Positions 1 through 7,344 of a stretch of 13,018 bases of DNA are shown piece after piece (position 1 is the first letter of the stretch; every line of letters starts with the position of its first letter). The stretch is taken from positions 1 to 13,018 of the forward strand of contig CBDURC010000073.1 of assembly GCA_965369635.1 (NCBI GenBank), written 5' to 3'. Both the position numbers and the translations under genes were made by a program. This DNA is from UBA3071 sp965369635. GTDB lineage: Bacteria; Chloroflexota; Anaerolineae; UBA3071. The notes beneath the pieces were generated by a model. That model saw nothing but the letters and a program-made list of their open reading frames with translations, did no database searches and was not told where the DNA came from.

Positions 1-2
1 AC

Positions 3-197
3 TCTGATGCCTGCGGGGAGGACATCCTGTCGGACATCATCAGGCTCGTACGCTCAGACGGGGACAGTGGCCTCTCTGTGGTCATGAACAGGGGATTGCG
101 CTTCGCTAGTAGACTAATCGTCAGAATCCACAATCCGACTGACGAGGAATGCCGCCTGTCCCGTCTGTACATGGAGGGCACCATCAGGCTCATGTAG
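3..197 (+). CDS. Unidentified 3' partial reading frame, possibly broken
   Basis: An open frame enters from the left edge and ends at a TAG (195-197). Its codons favour G/C at the third position and the residues (for example DILSDIIRLVRSDGDSGL and SRLIVRIHNPTDEE) look like real protein. I do not recognise the family. A second frame (149-400) overlaps its end and continues to the next gene, so the two may be one gene split by a frameshift near 149-197. Only the C-terminal part could be present, so no function is assigned. Confidence 0.3.
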   Translation, partial: SDACGEDILSDIIRLVRSDGDSGLSVVMNRGLRFASRLIVRIHNPTDEECRLSRLYMEGTIRLM

Positions 198-400
198 AGC
201 ACACTTCGACAGGCACGCTCCATCATGCCATTGCCAAGTTTGGGCATGCCGGGCGGCAAGCCGATGTGTTCGTGAGGGCGCAGGTGAGCACGGCACGCCC
301 GGTTCCCAGACTGGAGCGGAAACTCAACGTCGTGGTCCTCTGCAGCCTCTGCGGGATTACGGAGGACTTGCGGCCTATCCTGGCGGACGATCGGAGCTGA
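149..400 (+). CDS. Unidentified reading frame just upstream of the dehydrogenase, possible frameshifted tail of the preceding one
   Basis: This frame can encode about 83 residues. It has an ATG at 149, but the nearest GAGG (144-147) is only one base away, which is too close to be a proper ribosome binding site. That argues for continuation of the 3-197 frame by a frameshift rather than a separate gene. The latter part (HHAIAKFGHAGRQADVFVRA, then LERKLNVVVLCSLCGITEDL) looks protein-like. The TGA stop (398-400) merges into the ribosome binding site of the next gene, which suggests an operon arrangement. No family is recognised. Confidence 0.3.
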   Translation: MPPVPSVHGGHHQAHVEHTSTGTLHHAIAKFGHAGRQADVFVRAQVSTARPVPRLERKLNVVVLCSLCGITEDLRPILADDRS

Positions 401-405
401 GGAGG
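398..405 (+). promoter_or_regulatory. Ribosome binding site deciding the GTG start at 411
   Basis: TGAGGAGG lies five bases before GTG 411 and overlaps the upstream stop codon. The GTG begins directly at the residues leading into the Rossmann glycine motif, as expected for this enzyme family. Confidence 0.75.
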
Positions 406-410
406 CAAGC

Positions 411-1304
411 GTGGAGATTGGGTTGGTTGGCGTTGGGACGATGGGCACCCTGGTCGTCTCAACACTGGTGAAGACCGATTACCGTGTGGTGGCGTATGAC
501 GTCAATCCACACGCTTTGCAGCGAGCACAGGACTTCGGAGCCATCCCGGTGGCTTACCCTCAGAACGTGGCCGAGCAGACAGAGATAGTCCTTCTCGTCT
601 TGCCTGGGCCACCGCAAGTTGAGGCTGTAGTCACCGGTGACCATGGTCTGCTGGCTGGAGCACAGCCAGGCCAGGTCATCGTTGACATGAGCACGGTGGA
701 CCCGGCTACCACACGCCGCATGGGCGCTCGCGCAGAGGAGATGGGTGTACACTACCTGGACGCGCCCATCCTAGGACGACCGCGCGCTTTGGGCGGTTGG
801 GTGCTGCCAGTGGGGGGTGATGCAGCAGTAGTCGCTCGCTGTCGTCCTATCCTTGAGGAGTTGGCCCACAAGGTCATCCACGTCGGGCCCTTGGGCGCCG
901 GTCATACACTCAAGCTACTGAATGCGCTGATGTTCTCGGCCATCAACGCCATCACCGCCGAGATGATGGCCATCTCCGTGAAGGCCGGATTGTCCCCTAA
1001 GGTACTCTTCGAGACCATAGCCGAGAGTCAGGCAGCCACTGTCAGCGGGCTCTTCAAAGAAGTGGGGGCCAAGATCGTTGCCCGTGACTTCACGCCTACC
1101 TTCCCAATTGACCTGCTATGTAAGGACAACGGGTTGGCTATCGCTATGGCTAAGGCCTGTGATGCGCCACCCGTTCTCGCCAACACAGTGCAGGTGCTGA
1201 ACGAACTAGCTAGTGCCAGGGGGTTGGGCGCCGAGGATACCAGCGCCCTGGTCAAGGTCTACGAGGCCCTGTTGAACACAGAGTGGGACGATTCTCAGGG
1301 GTGA
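411..1304 (+). CDS. NAD(P)-dependent beta-hydroxyacid dehydrogenase (3-hydroxyisobutyrate / tartronate-semialdehyde type)
   Basis: A 297-residue member of the 6-phosphogluconate/3-hydroxyisobutyrate dehydrogenase family, cytoplasmic and of the usual length. The N-terminal Rossmann motif GLVGVGTMG is at residues 4-12, followed by the DMSTVDPATTRRM segment. The substrate loop reads DAPILGRPRALGG from Asp117; family members usually have DAPVSGG there, so the loop Ser is Leu121. The catalytic Lys168 and Asn171 sit in GHTLKLLN. The GTG start is fixed by a strong ribosome binding site. The enzyme would reversibly oxidise a beta-hydroxyacid such as 3-hydroxyisobutyrate, glycerate or a sugar acid. 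The changed loop makes a non-standard substrate likely. The LarA gene begins 44 bases downstream, suggesting that both act on hydroxy acids. Confidence 0.88.
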   Translation: MEIGLVGVGTMGTLVVSTLVKTDYRVVAYDVNPHALQRAQDFGAIPVAYPQNVAEQTEIVLLVLPGPPQVEAVVTGDHGLLAGAQPGQVIVDMSTVDPATTRRMGARAEEMGVHYLDAPILGRPRALGGWVLPVGGDAAVVARCRPILEELAHKVIHVGPLGAGHTLKLLNALMFSAINAITAEMMAISVKAGLSPKVLFETIAESQAATVSGLFKEVGAKIVARDFTPTFPIDLLCKDNGLAIAMAKACDAPPVLANTVQVLNELASARGLGAEDTSALVKVYEALLNTEWDDSQG

Positions 1305-1333
1305 GATAAGCTCACGCCGTCTGACTACCACAT

Positions 1334-1340
1334 AAGGAGG
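1334..1340 (+). promoter_or_regulatory. Ribosome binding site for the LarA-family gene
   Basis: AAGGAGG, a near-perfect Shine-Dalgarno sequence, is eight bases before ATG 1349. Confidence 0.75.
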
Positions 1341-1348
1341 CAAGCATC

Positions 1349-2770
1349 ATGCAGCAAGTCTTGCTCGACTACGGCGATGAACTGATTCCTGTTCAGATAC
1401 CGGACAGCGCCACGGTTGTGCGCTACGGTGAGACATACGTGGACCCACCGGAAGTGGATCCCTACGAGGCAACACGTGAGGCGCTGGAGAACCCCCTGGG
1501 TATGCCACCGTTGCGAGCGTTGGCCAAACCCGGTGACAAGGTGGTCATCGCTTTCCCCGACCGGGTGAAGGGAGGCGCACACCCCCAAGCTCACCGACGA
1601 GTGGCTATCCCTCTGATAGTGGAAACCCTTCGGGAAGCTGGCGTGGCACTGGATGACATCAGCCTGCTGTGCGCTATGGGACTCCATCGGAAGAACACCC
1701 TGGAAGAGATGTACTGGTACTTGGGCAAAGACATCGTAGATGCTTTCTGGCCCGATCGCCTGGTGATGCACGATGCAGAAGACCAGGCCGGTATCGTAGA
1801 CCTGGGCACCGATGAAATGGGCAATGCTGTTACCTGCAACCGGCGGATTGCGGAGGCTGACTTGCCTATCATCATAGGCCACGTGCAAGGAAACCCCTAC
1901 GGGGGCTACAGCGGCGGCTACAAGATGGCTGTCACTGGACTAACAACGTGGAGCTCCATCCGTTGCCATCACTGCCCATCTACGATGCACCGTGACGACT
2001 TCCTCCCAGCATCCACTCACAGCCACATGCGCCGGCAGTTTGACTCCATTGGCAAGGCCATGGAGCGGGGGATAGGGAAGCGCTTTTTCGCCGTGGACGC
2101 TGTGGCGGGGACTCACGCCCAGGTGCTTGGAGTCTACGCTGGTGCCGTGGACGAGGTGCAGAAGGCAAGCTGGCCGCTGGCAGACCAGCGCACCAACGTA
2201 GAACTCGACGTGACCAAGTCATTTGATGTACTGGTGTACGGGCTCCCTCGGGCCTTCCACTACGGGCCGGGTATGGGCACTAATCCCATCTTCATACTGC
2301 AGGCCATCGGCGCACAACTGGCGAGATGCTACGGCGTGTTTCGTGAAGGCGGTGTGATCATTGCGCCGTCGGTGTGTGATGGTTGGTTCAACAAGTCTTG
2401 GTTTCCGTCATACGAGCGCGCCTACGAGAAACTCCAGGAGACGACTGACTTCGCCGACATCTTCCAGTTTGAGGATGAACTGGCGAACGATCCCGACGCC
2501 ATTCACAGGTACCGGTTCAACTACACCTACCATCCGGGACACCCTCTTTCCATGATCTCCATGGGCGCGGTCGCACACCAGCGGACCAGTGCAGTGCTCA
2601 TCCCTGGAGCACTCAAACCGCGCTATGCGCGTGGCATGGGGTGTATTCCAACCAAGACCTTCGACGATGCCCTGACACGTGCTCAGCGCTTTGTCGGCAA
2701 GAACCCCCGTATCTTGGTCATACCAGAGGCCTTCCGCCACGTAGGAGTGCATTTGCATCTGCATGGCTAG
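1349..2770 (+). CDS. LarA-family nickel-pincer racemase/epimerase (DUF2088)
   Basis: A 473-residue lactate racemase family protein. LarA enzymes use a covalently bound nickel-pincer nucleotide to racemise or epimerise 2-hydroxy acids by hydride transfer. Signature parts are visible: GLHRKNTLEE with His113 (matching catalytic His108 of Lactobacillus LarA), GGYSGGYK with Lys192 (matching cofactor-binding Lys184) and His208 (matching Ni ligand His200). The 16-residue spacing from Lys192 to His208 equals that in LarA. Two differences stand out. The second catalytic His (174 in LarA, ten residues before the Lys) is Asn182, and the DxTR arginine appears as Lys74, followed by an extra GGAHPQ stretch. 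A substrate other than lactate, such as a sugar acid, is therefore likely. The cofactor genes larB, larC and larE are not in this window. Family certain; substrate unknown. Confidence 0.85.
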   Translation: MQQVLLDYGDELIPVQIPDSATVVRYGETYVDPPEVDPYEATREALENPLGMPPLRALAKPGDKVVIAFPDRVKGGAHPQAHRRVAIPLIVETLREAGVALDDISLLCAMGLHRKNTLEEMYWYLGKDIVDAFWPDRLVMHDAEDQAGIVDLGTDEMGNAVTCNRRIAEADLPIIIGHVQGNPYGGYSGGYKMAVTGLTTWSSIRCHHCPSTMHRDDFLPASTHSHMRRQFDSIGKAMERGIGKRFFAVDAVAGTHAQVLGVYAGAVDEVQKASWPLADQRTNVELDVTKSFDVLVYGLPRAFHYGPGMGTNPIFILQAIGAQLARCYGVFREGGVIIAPSVCDGWFNKSWFPSYERAYEKLQETTDFADIFQFEDELANDPDAIHRYRFNYTYHPGHPLSMISMGAVAHQRTSAVLIPGALKPRYARGMGCIPTKTFDDALTRAQRFVGKNPRILVIPEAFRHVGVHLHLHG

Positions 2771-2866
2771 CACTGGCTCATTCGCTCCCAAGAAAGGCCC
2801 ATGGGCGACTTCGGGAGCAAGATGCAGCAAACCGGCTATTTCGATCCACACAGGAGCAACGAGGCC

Positions 2867-5125
2867 ATGACAAGCAGCAAGACCGCGTCCGGTTTTCCAT
2901 ACGGTGCTTCTTACTACCCACTGGTGTACGCGGAGGAGACCTGGGAGCCCGATCTGCAACGCATGGCTGAGACGGGGATTACCGTCCTTCGTACAAACGA
3001 CATCCATGGCGCCTGGGATCGCTTGGAGCCCCAAAAGGGCCAGATCCGTCTGGATGTCCTCGAGCGTTTCTATCGGTTGGCCGGAAAATACGATATCCAC
3101 ATCCTCCTTAGCACCGGGGCAGCGTCACCACCTTTGTGGCTGGCCCGCCTGTATCCCGACGTTCGTATCATCTCCAGTCGTGGGGAGCCCTACCCTCTGG
3201 GTGGGACATATCATTGGTACTGTATTCATCATCCCGGATACAGGGAGGAGCAGGAACGCTTCTTGGACGTGTTGGCCGCTTGGGCCGTTGCTCAGCCTGA
3301 GCACTTCGGCTGGCAGATCTCCAACGAACTAGGGTTTCCTTTCCTGCCCACCCGAGAGTCTGGACTGTCGCCATACTCACTTGTCGAGGCGAGGTTCTCG
3401 GGACCCGTAGCCAAGGAACAGATGGACAAGCCATTCAGACAAGCGAAGTCGCGTCTGGATCTCTATTGCTACTGCGCCACCTGCCAGGACCGCTTTCGCG
3501 AATGGCTCAGACGCCGCTACGGATCCTTGGAGGCTCTGACAGAGGCGTGGACATGGTCGGCGACGACCCATGTCTATAACGAGTGGGAGGATGCGACCCC
3601 TCCTGAGATGTTGCCCACTGCATGGTCATCGGTGACGCGCTGGATCGATTGGCGTCTCTTCTGGCAGGATAGCTTCACGGAGTTTGTGCGCTGGCAGCAT
3701 GAACTCATACGCCGACACGATTCTGACCATCCGACCGTCGTGAACACTTTCAACTTCCATGTCAATGATCGTTTTGGCACCTTCATGGGCCTCGACCAAT
3801 GGAAGATCGCACAAGCCGTGGACCACATAGGATATGATCTCTACCCAGGTCTGAAGGTTGAAGGCAGCTCGATGTTTCTCGATCATGGTCGCAGCGTGAG
3901 CCGTTCAGTAGGTCGTGACTTCTGGGTACCAGAAATGGAGAGTGGCCCTCTGGGTGGATGGGTTTTAGGCCCTGTCCACAACACCACTCCACAGGACATC
4001 AAACGCTACGTCTTTGAATCCTTGGGGCATGATGCCAAAGCGATTGTGTACATGCCCTGGAAGGAGTGGGACTACCAGCCCATTCACTGGGGCGCTCTGG
4101 TGGATCTAGATGGTCAGCCCACGCAGCGCATGGAGGCTGCAGGTCAGATGGGGCGCTATATCCATGCCAACGCCGAGTTTCTCCTCGAAGCCCATGTGCC
4201 ACAAGGAGATGTGGCTCTACTGGAAAGCAAGCCCAACGCAATCCTGTTTGCCGGCCTGGAGGAGGAAGAGACGCTCTTCGCTGCGCAGCGTGGGGCTTAC
4301 CTGTCCTATTGGGAGCTAGGAAATGCAGTAGACTTCATCACTCCACCAATGCTGCACAGAGACGATGTTCGTGGCTATGGAGCTGTTTGTCTCCCCCTGA
4401 TGGCCGCCCTAGACTTGGACACAGCCCAGAAGCTTCACGAGTTTGCGGTAGCAGGCGGATTGGTCGTTGGATTTGCGCGCTGCGGGATGCTAGACGAACG
4501 CGGCTGGTACCATCACAGACTACCCATCCCTGGTCTGCGAGAGGTCTTTGGCTTGAGAGTACGAGAGGTGGAACCCGCTGGGACCACCAGCGTGCATTTT
4601 GAGGGACGAGGTTTTCCAGTCCATTTGCAAGTGGAGAGCATAGAGCCAGATCCTGACACAGAGGTGTTGGCCTATCTCGCAGACGGCAGGCCGGCTGTCA
4701 CCTTGCACCGCCTCGGACAAGGCAGGGGTCTCTACTTTGCCACACAAGCAGATTCGGCCTACTTCGCCTGTGACAATTCGCTGCTGAAGGAGGTACTCCG
4801 CGTTGTCCTCGGTCGTCTGAACATCAAGCCAACAGTACGTTTCCGCTACGGCGGGCCAGAAAAGCGGGAGGTTGACCCGCACCTTCTGGTGGGCAAAGGC
4901 CGTGCCGTTGTGCTCATCACCAACTACCTGCACACTCACGCAGAAGGGGTCCTCACCATCCGTCAAGACCATCCGGTGACGGCCGTGCAATGTGGGTTGG
5001 AGAAAAAGCGTCCCTTGTCCTACGTGCAGGATGGTAATGAAGTGCGTATCCTCTTGGAAATCGAGCGAAACGAGGTAGTGAAGGCAGTTGACATCTATTG
5101 GGATCAGGATACATCCCACAGGTAG
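2867..5125 (+). CDS. Beta-galactosidase, glycoside hydrolase family 42
   Basis: A 752-residue GH42 enzyme hydrolysing terminal beta-galactosides, probably small imported ones because no signal peptide is seen. The barrel opens with YGASYYPLVYAEETWEPDLQ. The acid/base is Glu154 in FGWQISNE. The nucleophile is most likely Glu356 in FWVPEMESG by alignment with FWVMEQQPG-type sequences; Glu358 is the alternative. Cys119 (WYCIHHP) plus Cys201, Cys203 and Cys206 (CYCATC) match the four-cysteine zinc site of Thermus A4 beta-galactosidase. The C-terminal half fits the trimerisation domain (around ALLESKPNAILF) and a small beta domain. The chosen ATG has AGGAG (2852-2856) ten bases upstream. An in-frame ATG at 2801 would add 22 non-family residues and has a poorer site. 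It follows the LarA gene closely, so co-transcription is likely. Confidence 0.88.
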   Translation: MTSSKTASGFPYGASYYPLVYAEETWEPDLQRMAETGITVLRTNDIHGAWDRLEPQKGQIRLDVLERFYRLAGKYDIHILLSTGAASPPLWLARLYPDVRIISSRGEPYPLGGTYHWYCIHHPGYREEQERFLDVLAAWAVAQPEHFGWQISNELGFPFLPTRESGLSPYSLVEARFSGPVAKEQMDKPFRQAKSRLDLYCYCATCQDRFREWLRRRYGSLEALTEAWTWSATTHVYNEWEDATPPEMLPTAWSSVTRWIDWRLFWQDSFTEFVRWQHELIRRHDSDHPTVVNTFNFHVNDRFGTFMGLDQWKIAQAVDHIGYDLYPGLKVEGSSMFLDHGRSVSRSVGRDFWVPEMESGPLGGWVLGPVHNTTPQDIKRYVFESLGHDAKAIVYMPWKEWDYQPIHWGALVDLDGQPTQRMEAAGQMGRYIHANAEFLLEAHVPQGDVALLESKPNAILFAGLEEEETLFAAQRGAYLSYWELGNAVDFITPPMLHRDDVRGYGAVCLPLMAALDLDTAQKLHEFAVAGGLVVGFARCGMLDERGWYHHRLPIPGLREVFGLRVREVEPAGTTSVHFEGRGFPVHLQVESIEPDPDTEVLAYLADGRPAVTLHRLGQGRGLYFATQADSAYFACDNSLLKEVLRVVLGRLNIKPTVRFRYGGPEKREVDPHLLVGKGRAVVLITNYLHTHAEGVLTIRQDHPVTAVQCGLEKKRPLSYVQDGNEVRILLEIERNEVVKAVDIYWDQDTSHR

Positions 5126-5240
5126 ACCACGGTGTGTCCCACGACATCTCATTCCAGAAGCACTTGTACTACCAGGGCCTTCGGTTTGAGGAATGCGCTC
5201 GCTGCCTGCAACAGACTCACTACCGGACACTCTCGCCAGG

Positions 5241-5330
5241 ACGCGGATGAACACGGACAAACACGGATGTTCTTCTTCTTTTTTCGCCCAATTGTCCCCA
5301 ATGTCCGCGGCCATCGGCGTTTGTCCGCGT
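5241..5330. repeat. Imperfect inverted repeat of the dispersed 'cgcggatgaacacgga' type
   Basis: The left arm (5241-5270) and the reverse complement of the right arm (5301-5330) match at 19 of 30 positions, and many differences are transitions. The left arm itself has a roughly 10-base internal period (cgcggatgaa / cacggacaaa / cacggatg). The 30-base centre contains a T-rich tract. Elements of this look recur in many environmental bacterial genomes and create spurious reverse-strand frames rich in 'VFVRVHPR'-like peptides, one of which is present here. Transposition ability is not shown. Confidence 0.55.
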
Positions 5331-5439
5331 CCCATTTGGTGACTTGCCGGAGAAGTGCCCGGTACAGAGGCAGCAGATGGAGTACGCAGAGTCGTGATGC
5401 GTCCTCGAGCAGTCGTGCAACGACCGCTGATGGCAAAAT

Positions 5440-5471
5440 GCGATGCGTCTGGCGTGGCGATGCGTCTGGCG
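5440..5471. repeat. Two-copy 15-bp direct repeat, 17-bp period
   Basis: The 15-mer GCGATGCGTCTGGCG occurs at 5440-5454 and again at 5457-5471, separated by TG. It lies about 70 bases before the epimerase gene. It could be a regulatory double site or a replication-slippage duplication; the sequence alone does not decide. Confidence 0.6.
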
Positions 5472-5530
5472 AGGCTATGAAACTGACGTCATGACCGCAT
5501 GGACATGCTCGCGGTTCGCAGCCATCTATC

Positions 5531-5535
5531 AGGAG
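5531..5535 (+). promoter_or_regulatory. Ribosome binding site for the epimerase gene
   Basis: AGGAG, seven bases before ATG 5543. Confidence 0.7.
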
Positions 5536-5542
5536 TTGGATC

Positions 5543-6385
5543 ATGCGTCCTGTTGGTATCCATCTGTCATATTGGACATCTCGCTGGTCTGATGACGTGT
5601 TGCTGCTTCTGCAGAAAGCACGGGATTCCGGCTTCAACGGTGCAGAGTTGCCGTTGCTGAACCCTACGGCCATGGATTTCCGTGCCCTCCGGCAAGAAGC
5701 GAATCGTCTGGGACTGCAACTAACATGCTGCACGGGCCTGCCGCCCGATGGCAACATCTCCCATCCAGACCCGGCTGTGCGTCAGCGAGGGATAGAGCAT
5801 CTGATGCACTGCTTGGATGGGGCAGCTGAGGTGGGGAGTCCTGTATTAGCAGGAGTGCTTCACCTCGGCTGGGGAGCGCCAATCCCAGAGGGCGAACTTG
5901 AGCCCTATCGCCAGCGCAGTGTGGAGGTGCTGCGTCGTGTGGCGGCAGAGGCTAGCAGGCGCAATGTCACACTCTGCCTGGAAGTGCTGAACCGTTACGA
6001 GAGCTTTTTCCTGACTACTGTCGCGGAGGGACTATCTTGGCTCAATGAAATCCACAGTCCTTATGTGAAGTTGAACCTGGATACTTTCCATATGAACGTC
6101 GAAGAGGACGATATCGCCGGGGCCATCCGCCAGGCAGGCAGCCAACTAGGTCACCTCCATTGTTCGGCCAGCAGCCGCAAGCGCCCGGGTTTGGGCCATA
6201 TTCCTTGGAATGGAATACGTCAGGCACTGGATGAGATTGACTATCAAGGATGGCTCGTGATGGAATGCTTCGTGCGCAGCGGGAATGAAGTGGGTCGAAC
6301 TACGCGCACTTGGCGGTCATTGAGTGTGGACCTGGATGCCGATGCGCGAGCCGGGGCTGTTTTCATGAGAACGCATCTTGGTTGA
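5543..6385 (+). CDS. Ketose 3-epimerase (D-tagatose/D-psicose 3-epimerase-like TIM barrel)
   Basis: A 280-residue sugar epimerase of the xylose-isomerase-like TIM-barrel superfamily. The metal ligands line up with those of Agrobacterium D-psicose 3-epimerase (Glu150, Asp183, His209, Glu244). Here they are Glu147 (CLEVLNRYE), Asp180 (LNLDTFHMNVEE), His206 (GHLHCSASS) and Glu241 (LVMECF), with identical spacings of 33, 26 and 35. Glu153 and Arg212 match the substrate-binding Glu156 and Arg215. The complete site implies an active Mn/Co-dependent epimerase at C3 of a ketose or related compound. The exact sugar, including erythrulose- or xylulose-type ketoses from the neighbouring dehydrogenase, cannot be read. 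It opens the second gene block; the nucleoside-hydrolase-like gene follows 28 bases later. Confidence 0.88.
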   Translation: MRPVGIHLSYWTSRWSDDVLLLLQKARDSGFNGAELPLLNPTAMDFRALRQEANRLGLQLTCCTGLPPDGNISHPDPAVRQRGIEHLMHCLDGAAEVGSPVLAGVLHLGWGAPIPEGELEPYRQRSVEVLRRVAAEASRRNVTLCLEVLNRYESFFLTTVAEGLSWLNEIHSPYVKLNLDTFHMNVEEDDIAGAIRQAGSQLGHLHCSASSRKRPGLGHIPWNGIRQALDEIDYQGWLVMECFVRSGNEVGRTTRTWRSLSVDLDADARAGAVFMRTHLG

Positions 6386-6413
6386 ACAAGAATGAACGGA
6401 AAGGCAGGTCTTC

Positions 6414-7277
6414 GTGACGGAACGAGTCATATTCGACTGTGACAACACGATGGGACAGCCCTATCGGGAGGTGGATGACGGCCTGACGTTGCTATACCTG
6501 CTGGGGCGAGGCGACATCGAACTGCTGGGCATCACCACGACATTTGGCAACGGCCCCATTGAGCAGGTTCACCCGCTCACGGAGCAGTTGCTGCGTGACA
6601 TCAGGCGAGAAGACATCCCGCTCTTCAAGGGCGAAGGCGAGCGGGGCCAGCCCCCCACCGAGGCGGCACGCTTCCTGGCCAAGACTGCCGCGGCCCATCC
6701 CGGTGAGATCACCTTGCTGGCGACTGGTCCGCTGGGCAATCTGCGCGCGGCCGCCGAACTCGACCGCAACTTCTTCAGCAACCTCAAGCACATCCCGATC
6801 ATGGGCGGCTACCTGCATCCCCTGCGCATCGGCTGGCGCAACGTGGCCGAGCTTAACCTGGCGTGCGACCCAGAGGCTGCCCATGCGGTGCTCAACGCCC
6901 CTTGCCCGGTCACACTGATGAACGCGCATACCTGCCTGCAAGGTTCGTTCACTTGGCTGGACCTGAGGCACATCCGTCACTGGGGTCCCAAGACGCGCCG
7001 TCTCATGCGGCAGTGGCTCCTGACGCTCGCCATTGGATGTGCTCTGCCTCGCTTCTATTTGTGGGACTTGCTGCCAGCGGTCCACATCTCGCATCCTGAT
7101 CTGTTTGACGACAACCCGGTGTGGGTGCGCTCAACGGCGCAAGACCTGGAAACGGGCAGTATCATCCTGGCAGACGAAGGCGAAGGGGCTCGCATCAACA
7201 TGCCCACGCGCATTCTCGATCCGCATCGTTTCAAGGAGATGCTCTTCGAGGCCTGGGATCGGGTTCAGATCGGCTGA
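6414..7277 (+). CDS. Divergent nucleoside hydrolase (IUNH family)
   Basis: A 287-residue protein of the inosine-uridine nucleoside hydrolase fold, which hydrolyses N-ribosidic bonds with a calcium ion. The start is GTG 6414, preceded by a weak purine-rich site (aaaggcagg). The calcium loop is recognisable but altered: Asp8 and Asp10 are followed by Asp21-Asp22, while classical enzymes have DxDxxxDD, so about seven residues are inserted (NTMGQPYREV lies between). IMGGYLHPL, AELN (Glu146, Asn148) and DPEAA follow the family pattern. The final metal Asp appears as Asp218 in LWDLLPA, with Trp replacing the usual preceding His. Placement in a sugar cluster suggests a riboside or another glycosyl compound as substrate. 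Family assignment is good; substrate open. Confidence 0.8.
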   Translation: MTERVIFDCDNTMGQPYREVDDGLTLLYLLGRGDIELLGITTTFGNGPIEQVHPLTEQLLRDIRREDIPLFKGEGERGQPPTEAARFLAKTAAAHPGEITLLATGPLGNLRAAAELDRNFFSNLKHIPIMGGYLHPLRIGWRNVAELNLACDPEAAHAVLNAPCPVTLMNAHTCLQGSFTWLDLRHIRHWGPKTRRLMRQWLLTLAIGCALPRFYLWDLLPAVHISHPDLFDDNPVWVRSTAQDLETGSIILADEGEGARINMPTRILDPHRFKEMLFEAWDRVQIG

Positions 7278-7344
7278 GACGGCGTCCGACTTGCGGAGGC
7301 ACGAATGTGCTGCCGCGGAGCAAAGGGGTGGGAGTACGAGGACA

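Larger units (their letters stand above)
5126..5542. other. Gene-free spacer between the two metabolic blocks
   Basis: These 417 bases hold no convincing gene. Open frames on both strands have poor composition and overlap the dispersed repeat at 5241-5330. The spacer also has a 17-base-period tandem repeat (5440-5471), an 8-base perfect palindrome TGACGTCA (5484-5491) and the ribosome binding site of the next gene. No clear sigma-70 promoter or hairpin terminator was found, though the second transcription unit probably starts here. Confidence 0.6.

Noticed and set aside
2408..3100. Reverse-strand open frame of 230 codons
   Set aside because: It runs across the LarA and GH42 genes on the opposite strand, with no family resemblance.
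4520..5335. Reverse-strand open frame over the GH42 3' end
   Set aside because: It is antisense to a well-supported gene and partly made of dispersed-repeat sequence; no domain seen.
5132..5494. Forward open frame of 120 codons in the spacer
   Set aside because: It crosses the dispersed repeat, including a poly-Phe tract, has no ribosome binding site and no recognisable domain.
5149..5757. Reverse-strand open frame containing a 'VCPCSSASWREC'-like peptide
   Set aside because: Typical spurious product of this dispersed repeat class; it also overlaps the epimerase gene antisense.
7033..7344. Upstream extension of the regulator to 435 codons
   Set aside because: It overlaps about 245 bases of the hydrolase gene out of frame, and the extra residues are Cys/Arg-rich noise; the helix-turn-helix begins just after ATG 7345.
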